From Candidatus Zixiibacteriota bacterium (GTDB taxonomy: Bacteria > Zixibacteria > MSB-5A5 > GN15 > FEB-12): a stretch of 64,000 bases of DNA. The notes under the pieces are model-generated. The model was not told the DNA's origin and did no database searches. It saw nothing but the letters and a program-made list of their open reading frames with translations. The stretch lies in assembly GCA_022571845.1 (NCBI GenBank), contig JACZXB010000002.1, positions 231,979-295,978 of the forward strand, read 5' to 3'. A program made the translations under genes and the position numbers. Shown here piece after piece: positions 43,306 to 52,631 of the stretch (positions are counted from its first letter, which is position 1; each line of letters starts with the position of its first letter).

Positions 43306-45477
43306 GTGAAAACCAGTAAGTCATTTATTGCAATTGCCCTGATATTGATGATTTCGACAGCTTTCGTTTTTGCTGAACAGCTATCACAGGTAACAGTGCT
43401 CAGTTTAGACAAGAGCGATTTTCTGGAAATCCACCGGCTGGGAATGGATGTTCTCGGCTATAAAGGCGACAGTATAGAAATGATTGCAAACCAGGCTGAT
43501 CTGGAATGGTTTGACAGTCGAGGCATAACTTATCGGATAGATATCCCTGATTTGAAAGCTCACTACCGCTTAAGGAACAAGAGCGGTCTGACAATGGGTG
43601 GCTTTAAGACCTTTTCAGAGATAGAATCATTTTTGGACTCTCTGGCCGCTGCCTATCCGAGTCTTATGACTGTAAAATTTTCAATAGGTACGACGATTGA
43701 AGGCAGGGATATCTGGGCTATTAAAATATCTGATAATCCCAATGTCGATGAAGACGAGCCATCAGTTCTTTACATAGGTTTGACCCATGCCCGCGAGCCT
43801 GCTGCAAGTGAAGTATTGATGAATTTTATGAATCACTTACTATCAAATTATATTACAGATACTGCCATCGCAAATATTATAGACAACCGCGAGCTTTATT
43901 TTATCCCTGTTTTTAATGCCGACGGCTACGTCTGGAATGAATTTACTGATCCGTTCGGCGGCGGCTTGTGGCGTAAAAATCGCCGTCTAAACGGGGACAG
44001 CGTAAGTATCGGCGTCGACATGAATCGAAACTGGGGCTTTAAGTGGGGCTATGATAACATGGGATCATCACCGGTTATGAGTGGCCAGACATATCGGGGC
44101 ACCGCACCCTTTTCTGAGCCGGAAAATCAAGCTATGCGAGATTTCATTATCTCAAGAGATATTAAAATTATCCATAACAGCCACAGTTATTCAAATTTAG
44201 AGCTTTGGCCTCCGGGCTATGACCGGGTTTTCAGTACCTATGACGATATGTTTAGAACTATTGGCGATTCATTGACAAAGTATAATGGCTATGTACCGCA
44301 GATTGGCTGGGAATTGTATCCTACCAATGGAGAAGCCGACGGCTGGGCCTGGGGGGATACTATCTTAAAGCCGAGAATCATTTCGTTTACTGCCGAAGTC
44401 GGTAGCTTTTCAGATGGCTTCTGGCCGAATCCATCAAGAATCCCGGCTCTAAATGCGGAAAATATTTGGCCAAATCTTTTTCTGGCCAAAATTGCCGACA
44501 ACCCTTACAAATTCAGCCCGCCGTTGCCGCCCACAATTTCTACGCCAGAGACGACAGTTGTAAGTAGTTATAATGTTGAGTGGAATCTGGAAGATTCAAT
44601 CAATCCTGCAGTTTCATATAGACTCTTTGAGCTGACCGGCAAGCAAACCATAATAGACAGCGCCGAGTTTAACAATGGTCATTGGGAGCCAGAAAAATTC
44701 TTTTTAACAACCACCAAACAGCATACAGGCCTTTCTTCATGGCATACTCTTAACTGGAACCGCGCCAATCACTGGCTTCTGGCCCAAACGCCCTATCTGG
44801 TTCAGCCGGATGACACCCTGAAATTCTGGATCTGGTACGCTATCGAAACCGATTGGGATTATTTCTATGCCCAAATATCTACTGATGGTGGCTATGACTA
44901 TTCTAATCTGCCCAATAATATGACTACCAATACAAATCCCAATGGTACCAATTTGGGCAACGGCATAACCGGTTCTTCCGGAGACTGGGTACAAGCCAGA
45001 TTTGATCTAGCAGCTTATGCCGGACAGCAGGTTATTTTTAGACTGACATACTTTACTGATTTCTCATTTACACTAGATGGTGTATATATTGATGATATTG
45101 AAAATGTTGACTTCTTCTCAACTGAAGTACTAATAGCTTCCGGAATCACAGATACTTTTTACAATTTTGACAGCATCCCGGGAGGGGAATACTGGTATCG
45201 CATGACAGCCACAGATGCCGAAAGTCAGGAGAGCCGCCTGTCAGAATTGGCTTTGGTATCAGTCGCAGATGCCTTTATTAAAGGGGATGCCAACAATGAT
45301 GGGGATATTAACATTCTGGATTTGACATATATGGTTGACTATATCTTCAGGGGAGGCCCGGCTCCTGACCCGTTATTGGCAGGAGATGCAAACTGTGATG
45401 ATGATACGAATATCCTCGATTTAACCTATCTGGTGGACTATATTTTCAGGGGAGGTCCCAAACCAGACTGTACTTAG
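43306..45477 (+). CDS. Secreted M14 zinc carboxypeptidase with dockerin-like C-terminus
   Basis: A 723-aa exported protein starting at GTG 43306 (AGGAGA at 43294-43299). Signal peptide (FIAIALILMISTAFVFA), a propeptide-like region to about 95, then the M14 domain (about 100-400): zinc ligands in THAREPA (H, E) and IIHNSHSY (H), substrate-binding DMNRNWGFKWG, and the catalytic glutamate in SFTAEVGSF. An immunoglobulin/MAM-like beta region follows (about 410-640), and the last 65 residues carry two dockerin-type repeats (GDANNDGDINILDLTYMVDY; GDANCDDDTNILDLTYLVDY). It probably digests peptides at the cell surface. Confidence 0.92.
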   Translation: MKTSKSFIAIALILMISTAFVFAEQLSQVTVLSLDKSDFLEIHRLGMDVLGYKGDSIEMIANQADLEWFDSRGITYRIDIPDLKAHYRLRNKSGLTMGGFKTFSEIESFLDSLAAAYPSLMTVKFSIGTTIEGRDIWAIKISDNPNVDEDEPSVLYIGLTHAREPAASEVLMNFMNHLLSNYITDTAIANIIDNRELYFIPVFNADGYVWNEFTDPFGGGLWRKNRRLNGDSVSIGVDMNRNWGFKWGYDNMGSSPVMSGQTYRGTAPFSEPENQAMRDFIISRDIKIIHNSHSYSNLELWPPGYDRVFSTYDDMFRTIGDSLTKYNGYVPQIGWELYPTNGEADGWAWGDTILKPRIISFTAEVGSFSDGFWPNPSRIPALNAENIWPNLFLAKIADNPYKFSPPLPPTISTPETTVVSSYNVEWNLEDSINPAVSYRLFELTGKQTIIDSAEFNNGHWEPEKFFLTTTKQHTGLSSWHTLNWNRANHWLLAQTPYLVQPDDTLKFWIWYAIETDWDYFYAQISTDGGYDYSNLPNNMTTNTNPNGTNLGNGITGSSGDWVQARFDLAAYAGQQVIFRLTYFTDFSFTLDGVYIDDIENVDFFSTEVLIASGITDTFYNFDSIPGGEYWYRMTATDAESQESRLSELALVSVADAFIKGDANNDGDINILDLTYMVDYIFRGGPAPDPLLAGDANCDDDTNILDLTYLVDYIFRGGPKPDCT

Positions 45478-45544
45478 AAAGACTGCAAATTGGCTGCTGA
45501 TAATGATTTTTTCTCCAAAGCAGAATTGAATTGAACATATTCGG

Positions 45545-45573
45545 TTGACAAATCGTCTTTGTGACGCTTACTT
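45545..45573 (+). promoter_or_regulatory. Sigma-70-type promoter
   Basis: TTGACA (45545-45550), a 17-base spacer and TTACTT (45568-45573), about 65 bases upstream of ATG 45638. Confidence 0.4.
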
Positions 45574-45637
45574 TTCGGCTTTCCAATTTGGGAATACAGG
45601 TTATTGCTTTAATTAAATTTTTTATGTAATAGAGGTT

Positions 45638-46294
45638 TTGATGAAGAATTTGTTTTTTATTGGATTGTCACTGCTTATGATAAGCGGAACTGCCCTGGCG
45701 CAGGATGAAGATTTTTTTGTTAAGGATGTCCTTGAAGTCAATTTCTATGGTGGCGCCGGTATTCCAAGCGGGAGCTTGAGCGATTTTAGCGGCTCGCTGG
45801 GAGCCGAAACTGGTTTCAACTACGGTTTGGACATCGGCTATTTTTTGACAAATGATCTGGTCTTCGGATTTAACTTCTCGCATACACAGTTTTCTATAAA
45901 AAACAGCGATGAAACCGGTAACCTGAATCACAAACTCTACAGTCCAAATCTTTATCTGAAATATTATTTTACAGGAGAATCAGATTTCATCCCTTACTTG
46001 AAAGGCTCGGCTGGTCTTGAGTTCGCCAAATTCACTACTTTTGTAGATAATCCTAAAGGCCGCCGCTATCGCGAGATTTCTTACGACCCTGTTCTTGCTT
46101 ATGGGGCCGGAGCAGGATTTTTCTACTTTGTCTCAGACTTTAGCGGTCTATTTCTGGAAGCGAATTACCGTGCAGCGGTTTCTGCCGCTGAAACTGAAGC
46201 CACCTACCAGGATGACATTTATTTGTTTGGCTCTGACCTTGTTCGTATAGATATTCATGCAGGGGTAAGAATTTTGATTGGCCCTAATGAGTAA
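45638..46294 (+). CDS. Outer-membrane beta-barrel protein
   Basis: A 218-aa protein with a signal peptide (LFFIGLSLLMISGTALA), then alternating hydrophobic/polar strands with frequent Gly and aromatic residues (VNFYGGAGIPSGSL, FGFNFSHTQFSI, LYSPNLYLKYYF, LAYGAGAGFFYFV, LFLEANYRAAVS) ending in IHAGVRILIG, typical of eight-stranded OmpA/OmpX-like barrels. Monocistronic, with a terminator immediately after it. Function unknown. Confidence 0.78.
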   Translation: MMKNLFFIGLSLLMISGTALAQDEDFFVKDVLEVNFYGGAGIPSGSLSDFSGSLGAETGFNYGLDIGYFLTNDLVFGFNFSHTQFSIKNSDETGNLNHKLYSPNLYLKYYFTGESDFIPYLKGSAGLEFAKFTTFVDNPKGRRYREISYDPVLAYGAGAGFFYFVSDFSGLFLEANYRAAVSAAETEATYQDDIYLFGSDLVRIDIHAGVRILIGPNE

Positions 46295-46320
46295 TCATTG
46301 AAACTATAATTTTTTATCGA

Positions 46321-46347
46321 GTCCGCCGATCATCGGCGGACTTTTTT
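46321..46347 (+). terminator. Rho-independent terminator
   Basis: GTCCGCCGAT and ATCGGCGGAC pair around one base and are followed by six Ts, 26 bases after the barrel gene stop. Confidence 0.9.
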
Positions 46348-46389
46348 ATGTTTGCGCTCAAGGTCGGCTTATTTGTTTAATAATTAGCT

Positions 46390-47742
46390 ATGAAAAAAAT
46401 CCTGATTGTAGACGATGAAGAAAGTCAACGTGAACTGCTTAAGGGCTATCTAAGCAAAAACGGCTACGAAGTAACTCTGGCAGGTGACGGGGAAGAGGCA
46501 CTATCAGTATATCGTAATATATTTGCTCCGCTCGCTCTGGTAGATTTGAAAATGCCCAAAATGAACGGGCTGGAGCTGCTGGTCGAGCTAAAACAGATAA
46601 ATCCGTTTATCCAGGTTATTATGCTGACCGCTTTTGGTTCAGTAGAAACAGCAGTTGCAGCCATGAAAGCGGGTGCTTCGGACTATCTCACCAAACCGAT
46701 AAATGACTTAGAAGAGCTGCTGCTTAAATTGAATCGCGCTTCACAGCAAAATCAACTTATTGTCGAGGCAGAAGTGATGCGCGAAAGTTTGTCTGATGCC
46801 TTTCCGAAAACAGAGATAATTGGCGAGTCAAAAGTTATTAAAGAAGTTGGCAGGATGATTGCGACTGTCGGTCCCAAAGACACGACTGTCTTGATTACCG
46901 GTGCTTCCGGTACCGGTAAGGAATTAGTGGCGCGCGGCATTCATGCCTTGTCAGGGCGGGCTGATAAAAATCTGGTCTCATTAAATTGTGCGGCACTGCC
47001 TGAAACATTACTGGAGTCAGAACTTTTCGGATACGAAAAGGGAGCCTTTACCGGTGCCGACAAAATTAAACTGGGAAGATTTGAACTGGCAGAAGGCGGC
47101 ACTATGTTTCTTGATGAAATTGGCGAGATGTCACTTTCGATGCAGGTCAAACTGCTGCGTGTCATTGAAGACCACACTATCGAGCGGCTGGGCTCGACCA
47201 AATCAATTTCACTGGACATAAGAATAATTGCAGCTACCAACAGAAATCTTCCTGAAATGATCAAAGAAAAAACGTTCAGGGAAGACTTGTATTACAGACT
47301 AAACGTAGTAGAAATAAAACTGCCGTCTCTAAAAGAAAGAGGCGGAGACATACTCTTGATTGCCAAACATTTTCTGGAGAAGTTCTCCAAAAAACACAGC
47401 AAGCAGATGGACGGTATTGACAGCTCCGCCGCTAAAATTCTTTCCAAATATCATTGGCCGGGAAATGTCAGAGAACTTGAAAACGTGCTTGAAAGAGCTG
47501 TCATTCTTTCGACTACCAGCAAAATTAACGCTTCGGACCTTTCCGGTCTGAGTGACAAATCAAGCAGCCTGACTGTATCTCAGTCTGAGATTCCTCTGGC
47601 CGAAGTTGAAAAGAAGCATATCGAGTTTTGCTTACGAGCCAATGACTGGAATATAGGCCAGACTGCCGAAATTCTAAAAATCCATAGAAATACTCTCAGC
47701 GCCAAAATCAAAGAATATAGCCTCTCAGAGAATTCACAATAA
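46390..47742 (+). CDS. NtrC-type sigma-54-dependent response regulator
   Basis: A 450-aa cytoplasmic activator. The receiver domain (1-120) has DDEE, the phospho-acceptor aspartate in LALVDLKMPKMNG, T in VIMLTAFGS and K in SDYLTKP. The AAA+ domain (about 140-375) has Walker A GASGTGKE, the sigma-54-contacting loop GAFTGADK, and Walker B GGTMFLDEIGEM. The Fis-type helix-turn-helix is at 405-445 (NIGQTAEILKIHRNTLSAKI). No histidine kinase is adjacent; the NtrB-like kinase at 61843 is a possible distant partner. A sigma-54-like promoter follows within 110 bp. Confidence 0.95.
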   Translation: MKKILIVDDEESQRELLKGYLSKNGYEVTLAGDGEEALSVYRNIFAPLALVDLKMPKMNGLELLVELKQINPFIQVIMLTAFGSVETAVAAMKAGASDYLTKPINDLEELLLKLNRASQQNQLIVEAEVMRESLSDAFPKTEIIGESKVIKEVGRMIATVGPKDTTVLITGASGTGKELVARGIHALSGRADKNLVSLNCAALPETLLESELFGYEKGAFTGADKIKLGRFELAEGGTMFLDEIGEMSLSMQVKLLRVIEDHTIERLGSTKSISLDIRIIAATNRNLPEMIKEKTFREDLYYRLNVVEIKLPSLKERGGDILLIAKHFLEKFSKKHSKQMDGIDSSAAKILSKYHWPGNVRELENVLERAVILSTTSKINASDLSGLSDKSSSLTVSQSEIPLAEVEKKHIEFCLRANDWNIGQTAEILKIHRNTLSAKIKEYSLSENSQ

Positions 47743-47761
47743 TCGTGCGTCATAGTTGGAG

Positions 47762-47787
47762 AATGCACAATAATAGTGCATTTTTTT
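47762..47787 (+). terminator. Rho-independent terminator
   Basis: AATGCAC and GTGCATT pair around AATAATA and run into a T tract, 19 bases after the regulator stop. Confidence 0.8.
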
Positions 47788-47844
47788 GAGGTGAAAAGCA
47801 CTCTAAATCAGCATAATTACTTTAATAACAACGACTTAAGGTCT

Positions 47845-47861
47845 TTGGCACAGCTTTTGAT
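47845..47861 (+). promoter_or_regulatory. Sigma-54-like promoter
   Basis: TTGGCACA-GCTT-TTGAT matches the -24/-12 consensus TTGGCACR-N4-TTGCT with one deviation at the -12 GC (GA here). It lies 45 bases upstream of the lipoprotein gene and directly downstream of a sigma-54 activator gene. Confidence 0.55.
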
Positions 47862-47905
47862 ACTATGTTGATTGAAATTAACTTTTATGGATGAGGATAA
47901 TTGAA

Positions 47906-48784
47906 ATGAAACTGAAGAAATTGATTGTTTTGCCAATTCTCTTGATTCTGGCAATAGCCCTGGGCGGCTGCTCGGATGACGAAATTTTGATTATTAACGA
48001 ATTTCCACCTGCACCGCAGGGAGTTTTTTCGATAACCGGTGACAATGCTGTGTTTATTTTCTGGAACGCCCCATATGAAGCTGATTTAGCTGAATTTTTC
48101 GTTTATAGGTCAAATGAGCCGGTTAATAATTTTGTGGTTATCGGAACGGTTATTGCCGACGATAACCCCAATCTTGACCTGGTGCTTCATCAATTTACTG
48201 ACAGTACAGTCGTCAACGGCCAAACTTATTACTATGCCGTGGCCAGTGTCGATTTTGCCGGGCAGGTGTCCGAATTATCAGCAGAGGATGTCTTCGACAC
48301 GCCACGACCAGAAGGCACAATCATTATACCTGAGATTTCTACAGACCCAACCATAGCCGGATTAGATTTGTCTACTCAAAGTCGTGTTCCCTGGAATGAT
48401 CCGAATGCGGATATCTATCTAGATACGGTAGCGGGAATTTTCTATATCAACGCTACTGATACTTTGACTGACTTGCAAGATATGGGCTACACTGAAGATT
48501 TTGATGCTATTGGTTTTGCACCTACTGTAGGCTGGTCAGAAAACGGCTGGGCCGAGGTTATACTCGGACATACTTATGTCATATGGACCCGCGATTTGCA
48601 CTACGCCAAACTTCGTGTTACTACGATCACCTCAAGCTTTGTAGACTTTCAATGGGCTTATCAGCTGGATCAGGACAACCCTGAGCTGGTAGGCGGTAAC
48701 AATATAACTCAGAAGCCTGTTCGTGGTTCTGATTATCTAAGAAGACCCAACGGGGATAAAGTTTCTATTAATAGTGGAAAGTGA
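47906..48784 (+). CDS. Lipoprotein with fibronectin type III-like domain
   Basis: From ATG 47906 (GAGGA at 47893-47897) a 292-aa protein with a lipobox signal peptide (LILAIALGGC). Residues about 35-125 match a fibronectin III fold (APQGVFSITGDNAVFIFWNAP ... TYYYAVASVDFAGQVSELS). The rest is beta-rich without known motifs. It is co-transcribed with the DUF4384-like gene 11 bases later, probably from the sigma-54-like promoter. Role unknown; likely cell envelope. Confidence 0.75.
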   Translation: MKLKKLIVLPILLILAIALGGCSDDEILIINEFPPAPQGVFSITGDNAVFIFWNAPYEADLAEFFVYRSNEPVNNFVVIGTVIADDNPNLDLVLHQFTDSTVVNGQTYYYAVASVDFAGQVSELSAEDVFDTPRPEGTIIIPEISTDPTIAGLDLSTQSRVPWNDPNADIYLDTVAGIFYINATDTLTDLQDMGYTEDFDAIGFAPTVGWSENGWAEVILGHTYVIWTRDLHYAKLRVTTITSSFVDFQWAYQLDQDNPELVGGNNITQKPVRGSDYLRRPNGDKVSINSGK

Positions 48785-48795
48785 GGTAACCAATT

Positions 48796-50361
48796 ATGTT
48801 ACACAAACTGCTAAAACCGATTATGCTGATGCTGCTTTTCAGTTTTGCATCAACAGCAACCATTTGGTCACAGAAATTGCAGCAGCAACCCCGTGACCAG
48901 AATAACAACTCCGATAACTCTTATGACCGCATCAGAATCGACCGCTATCTTGATGTCGAAATCTGGTCGGATCATAGCGACGGCGAGTATTACGAGGGAG
49001 ACAGGATTACCTTGTTTTACCGTGTCAACCGCGACGCCTTTGTTGTTGTCTACAGCATCGACTCGCGTGGCCGGGTCAACATGCTCTTTCCGTCGAACCC
49101 AGGTCAGGACAACTTTGTAGCCGGCGGTGAAACACACCGGCTGCCGGGCGGCCATGATGATTATGATCTGGTAGTGAGCGGTCCTGAAGGTGTCGAATAT
49201 ATTCAGGTTATCGCTTCCCGCGAGAGATTCACTATTCCCGACTGGTATCCGAACTCAGGCCTGATTGCGGAAACGGATGACGTTCATGATTACATGGACT
49301 GGCTCAATGACCGTTATTTTGTGAAGTACGAAGGCCAGCGCTTTGCCTTTGACAGAACTGCCTTATATATCAATGAATGGGAACAGTATTATTTCCGACC
49401 GATTTATCGGCCGTACTACCCCAGCTGGACTGTCAGCGGCAACATTTACTTTGACTATTGGTATGGTTCTTCGATATATATCGACGGCATCTACTGGGGC
49501 ATCGCGCCTCTTTATATCCCAAGATTATATGTCGGCTGGCATACTTTTACTGTCTATGACAGACACGGACACGTCTGGGAATATGACCATCACGTCTCGC
49601 GCTATAGCACGGTAGTGTTTGACCATACGATTATTAACACCTCACCTCAGGTAAGGTCAAAATACAAAAAAGTCAGAGAGGCCGGGTACAGAGCGCCAAC
49701 AAGTGCCGGTTACCCTAATTACAAGAAAAAGGTCAAGGCAATTAAATCTTCCGGCGCCTGGAAAACCAAATCGTACACTCGGTCAGGCTCGCAAACAACT
49801 GTCAGCAAGAAATCGCAGTTTGTTTATAGCGGCACCAAGAAGTTTGTAAAAGGCTCCGATTCGGATGCGGCCATCGGGAAATCTAAGGCTGACAAAAGAA
49901 GTTATAATTCTTATCGCAAAGACTCACGTGATTTGAAAACCACAGCTGACAAAAGAGGCTCTTCATACCGGGGATATGATAAGAAGAGCAGCAGCGGCAC
50001 ATCGGGCTACAAAAAGCGCAGCTCTTCATATAAGAAAAGAGAAGCCAGGACCGGCAGCAAGAAGAGCACTTATAAAAGCAGCCAGCGTTCTTCTGGTGAG
50101 TATCGCTCAAGTAACCGAGGCTCAAGCAAGAAAAGCTCTTCCAGTAGTGGTCGGATAAAGAGCAGCCCCCGAAAATCATCTGGCTCAAAAGCTGCTTCGA
50201 AGCAGGGCTCTGTCGAGAAAAAGAGTAGCGGCAGTAAGAAATCTAGCGGGACTTCTAAAGGGTATAGTGGCAGTAAGAAATCTTCGGGCTCAAAAAGCAG
50301 TGGTTCCGGCAGCAAAAAGTCATCATCGGGCGGTAAGACCAAAAAAGCAGGCAGGCGATAA
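48796..50361 (+). CDS. DUF4384-like exported protein with Ser/Lys/Gly-rich tail
   Basis: A 521-aa protein with a signal peptide (IMLMLLFSFASTATIWS). Residues about 50-145 match the DUF4384 pattern (GDRITLFYRVNRDAFVVVYSID, RVNMLFPSN, HRLPG, GVEYIQVIASRE). A middle section is rich in Tyr/Trp (FRPIYRPYYPSW, SIYIDGIYWGIAPLYIPRLY), probably beta-strands. From about residue 285 to the end is a low-complexity tail of Ser, Lys, Gly and Tyr (KKSSGSKSSG-like repeats), highly basic and probably disordered, suited to binding polyanions such as LPS, DNA or teichoic-like polymers. GAGGTAA precedes ATG 48796. Confidence 0.75.
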   Translation: MLHKLLKPIMLMLLFSFASTATIWSQKLQQQPRDQNNNSDNSYDRIRIDRYLDVEIWSDHSDGEYYEGDRITLFYRVNRDAFVVVYSIDSRGRVNMLFPSNPGQDNFVAGGETHRLPGGHDDYDLVVSGPEGVEYIQVIASRERFTIPDWYPNSGLIAETDDVHDYMDWLNDRYFVKYEGQRFAFDRTALYINEWEQYYFRPIYRPYYPSWTVSGNIYFDYWYGSSIYIDGIYWGIAPLYIPRLYVGWHTFTVYDRHGHVWEYDHHVSRYSTVVFDHTIINTSPQVRSKYKKVREAGYRAPTSAGYPNYKKKVKAIKSSGAWKTKSYTRSGSQTTVSKKSQFVYSGTKKFVKGSDSDAAIGKSKADKRSYNSYRKDSRDLKTTADKRGSSYRGYDKKSSSGTSGYKKRSSSYKKREARTGSKKSTYKSSQRSSGEYRSSNRGSSKKSSSSSGRIKSSPRKSSGSKAASKQGSVEKKSSGSKKSSGTSKGYSGSKKSSGSKSSGSGSKKSSSGGKTKKAGRR

Positions 50362-50412
50362 TTGGTCTTGCGTAGGCAGGTTTAATATGCCTATTTTAGG
50401 GGTGTGGTACTT

Positions 50413-50751
50413 ATGATTAAGAGATTATTTACATTTCTGATAGCTGTGGTTATTTCGTTTTCTCTGGCTGTGCCTGCATTTGCAGTTGACAAGAAGGAGA
50501 AAAAGGTAACGAAAAAGACCAGTATCGAAAAAAAGAGCGAAAGCAAAAAGAAGGCTGTAACTAAAAAGCAGCCTTCTAAAAAACTCAAGCCAATCTCGAA
50601 AAAAAAATATGACAGTTTTATCGACCGCAATAAAAACGGCATCGATGATCGCGTTGAAAAGAAGAAGCTGAAAAAACAGCCACCCAAAAAGACTGTCAAA
50701 AAGATCAAGAAGCTAAAAAAGAGTACTAAGAAGAAAAAGAAGGGCTCATAG
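50413..50751 (+). CDS. Small exported Lys-rich protein with EF-hand-like loop
   Basis: From ATG 50413 (preceded by GGGGTG) a 112-aa protein: signal peptide (FLIAVVISFSLAVPAFA), then almost half lysine. One ordered-looking element, DRNKNGIDDRVE, fits a calcium-binding DxNxNGxDDxxE loop. It follows the Ser/Lys-rich DUF4384-like gene by 51 bases and shares its basic composition, so the two may act together at the surface. No family recognised. Confidence 0.65.
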   Translation: MIKRLFTFLIAVVISFSLAVPAFAVDKKEKKVTKKTSIEKKSESKKKAVTKKQPSKKLKPISKKKYDSFIDRNKNGIDDRVEKKKLKKQPPKKTVKKIKKLKKSTKKKKKGS

Positions 50752-50778
50752 TAGATTTGATATTTCGCCTCTAGTAAT

Positions 50779-50832
50779 TTATCAAAATTAACGGATATTT
50801 GGGTCAGATGTAAATCTGGCCATTTTTGATAA
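50779..50832. terminator. Double hairpin after the Lys-rich gene
   Basis: TTATCAAAA (50779-50787) pairs with TTTTGATAA (50824-50832), enclosing a second stem GGTCAGAT/ATCTGGCC (50802-50809, 50814-50821). Probable transcript end. Confidence 0.5.
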
Positions 50833-50841
50833 AAGACACAC

Positions 50842-50861
50842 CTACAGGGCTTGTTGAAAAA
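50842..50861. repeat. Left inverted repeat of the 50.8-54.4 kb segment
   Basis: CTACAGGGCTTGTTGAAAAA is an inverted copy of 54406-54425 (18 of 20 bases). The pair encloses the split metalloprotease and three lipoprotein genes. Confidence 0.65.
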
Positions 50862-50951
50862 CCCGAAGAAAATGGAAGAAAAATTGCGAAATAGTTCATC
50901 CTGAGCGTAGTCGAAAGATGGGATACCCAGCCCTAAATGCTTGAGCTACTT

Positions 50952-52628
50952 CTATGGCAGCGTATGACAGCAGGTCGGTGCAGGTCCACCACGATAAAAG
51001 AAGTCCACCATGATAGTTAAGTCAAGGGCACTGCTGCTAACTCCATCACAATTAAGATCTAATGAGGCAGGATGGAGGGGATACGGACCACCACGGAAAA
51101 TTAGGTCAACAAGGAACGTCAGATCAAGCAAATTAAATATCCCATCATTGTTAGCATCTCCACAGAGATAATTGATGAAAATAAGGGTTGAAACGTTTGA
51201 TTGGGTCCCACTTGGCTGCCACCCAAATACTTCGGAGGTATAAATGCCGTCTTCATAACCTAAAATATTAGTATTGATCGTTGTCAGGTGGTTGGTCATT
51301 ACATCAAATCTTGGCCGGCTGTAGAGATTGCCCAGTGAATCGTAAATCGTATGTCTAATATAAAGTGCTCCATAGCTATTAGTATAAGTTAGTATATCAA
51401 TCTGATAGGAATGATCGGATATCATACCTACAAACCCGCTGGAAAAGTTCAAAAGGAAAGTTGCCAAATCACTGCCGTTTTTTGACACTGGGTAAAGTCC
51501 ATATCCAGCGAATAGATCATTGTACATCGAACCATCCCAAAATATCCAATCATTGTTTGCACCAACAAGCATGTCGGGGCTGACGGATATCAGGTTAACA
51601 AATTGTAGTCCCACGGTGGCTATTGTTATCAGATCTCCTGCAGCAACTGGGTGTATCCACATAAACATTCCAGTATTCTGGTCGATCGGGTCCATTGGGC
51701 CGTCTCCATCAGAGTCGCGCCAACCGAGCTCAGCAGGAGTGAACACACATATAAGGTCTGTATCTTCTCCCTTCATATAGCAGAATTCGGAGCTTCCATT
51801 ACAAAATTCGTAGTTTCCGTTTACGGCAGGAAAGAAGGACAAGAACGCTCTTTGATAACCGCAGCTGCTAGATTCCTCGCAAGTAGAAGGAATAAAATCA
51901 GGCGGGTTGTAATACTCATCTGAAGCTCCGAAAGTATGACTTATCTCATGTGCTATGACCCTATCCATTCTGCTAGGTCCCCAGCTATTGTTGTTATATG
52001 TCATTACTACTAATGGCGAACGATGCTCTGATAAACCCCAGGGTACGTCAACAGTCTGATAGTCCTTAACCCAAGCGAATTTACCTCCCCAAAAAGCATG
52101 ATCTGGATCATTTGCGTCCATAACGACCGCTATCTCTACAGCCCAATTTGTTTTATATGTTTTCCTAAGCCCGTTTGCAAGAGCATAGGCTCCGTCCCAT
52201 TCATCAGGATAACCCTGCGAAGTGTAGATATCATCAAGCCAGTCAAAAACCCAGTTAAGAAACTCCCATTTGGGAAGTTTCTCACCCAGTATGGGTTCAA
52301 ATGACGTAGAGATCTTTTCTACTGGAGGAAACACCCAAACTAGTTTGGTGCCTCTGTTGAAAGCAGAATCTGCAAGCCTGTCTAATCCCTCCACTATTTC
52401 GTTAAAAGTCTGTTGTTCAGCAGCAGGCCACCAGTCTTCAACTGATCCAACTGACTCCATAAGATAAATTCCAACAGCAACGTACCCAATCATGTACTGG
52501 CCGTTAAACCTATTTGCAGCGGATGTCAGACTTTGAGTTGGTGCTCGTTTTGTGCCACCATAAAGACCAAGGTCTTCCATACAATTTAGAAAATAAGGTT
52601 CTATACTGGATTCATTCAATCTGTCCAC
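50952..52628 (-). CDS. Metalloprotease with dockerin-like C-terminus (3' part of a split gene)
   Basis: A 558-codon frame from GTG 52628. The zinc site is HEISHTFGASDEY (HExxHxxGxxD, metzincin-like). The last 75 residues have two dockerin-type repeats (GDANNDGIFNLLDLTFLVDL; LNCDGVSSSALDLTIMVDFF). It lacks a signal peptide. The upstream 106-codon gene, which has one, is in the same frame and separated only by TAA and one codon, so this is most likely the larger part of a single 666-codon secreted protease interrupted by a nonsense codon. It may be a recent pseudogene or still make a cytoplasmic fragment. Confidence 0.8.
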   Translation of the reverse strand: MDRLNESSIEPYFLNCMEDLGLYGGTKRAPTQSLTSAANRFNGQYMIGYVAVGIYLMESVGSVEDWWPAAEQQTFNEIVEGLDRLADSAFNRGTKLVWVFPPVEKISTSFEPILGEKLPKWEFLNWVFDWLDDIYTSQGYPDEWDGAYALANGLRKTYKTNWAVEIAVVMDANDPDHAFWGGKFAWVKDYQTVDVPWGLSEHRSPLVVMTYNNNSWGPSRMDRVIAHEISHTFGASDEYYNPPDFIPSTCEESSSCGYQRAFLSFFPAVNGNYEFCNGSSEFCYMKGEDTDLICVFTPAELGWRDSDGDGPMDPIDQNTGMFMWIHPVAAGDLITIATVGLQFVNLISVSPDMLVGANNDWIFWDGSMYNDLFAGYGLYPVSKNGSDLATFLLNFSSGFVGMISDHSYQIDILTYTNSYGALYIRHTIYDSLGNLYSRPRFDVMTNHLTTINTNILGYEDGIYTSEVFGWQPSGTQSNVSTLIFINYLCGDANNDGIFNLLDLTFLVDLIFRGGPYPLHPASLDLNCDGVSSSALDLTIMVDFFYRGGPAPTCCHTLP

Positions 52629-52631
52629 TTC

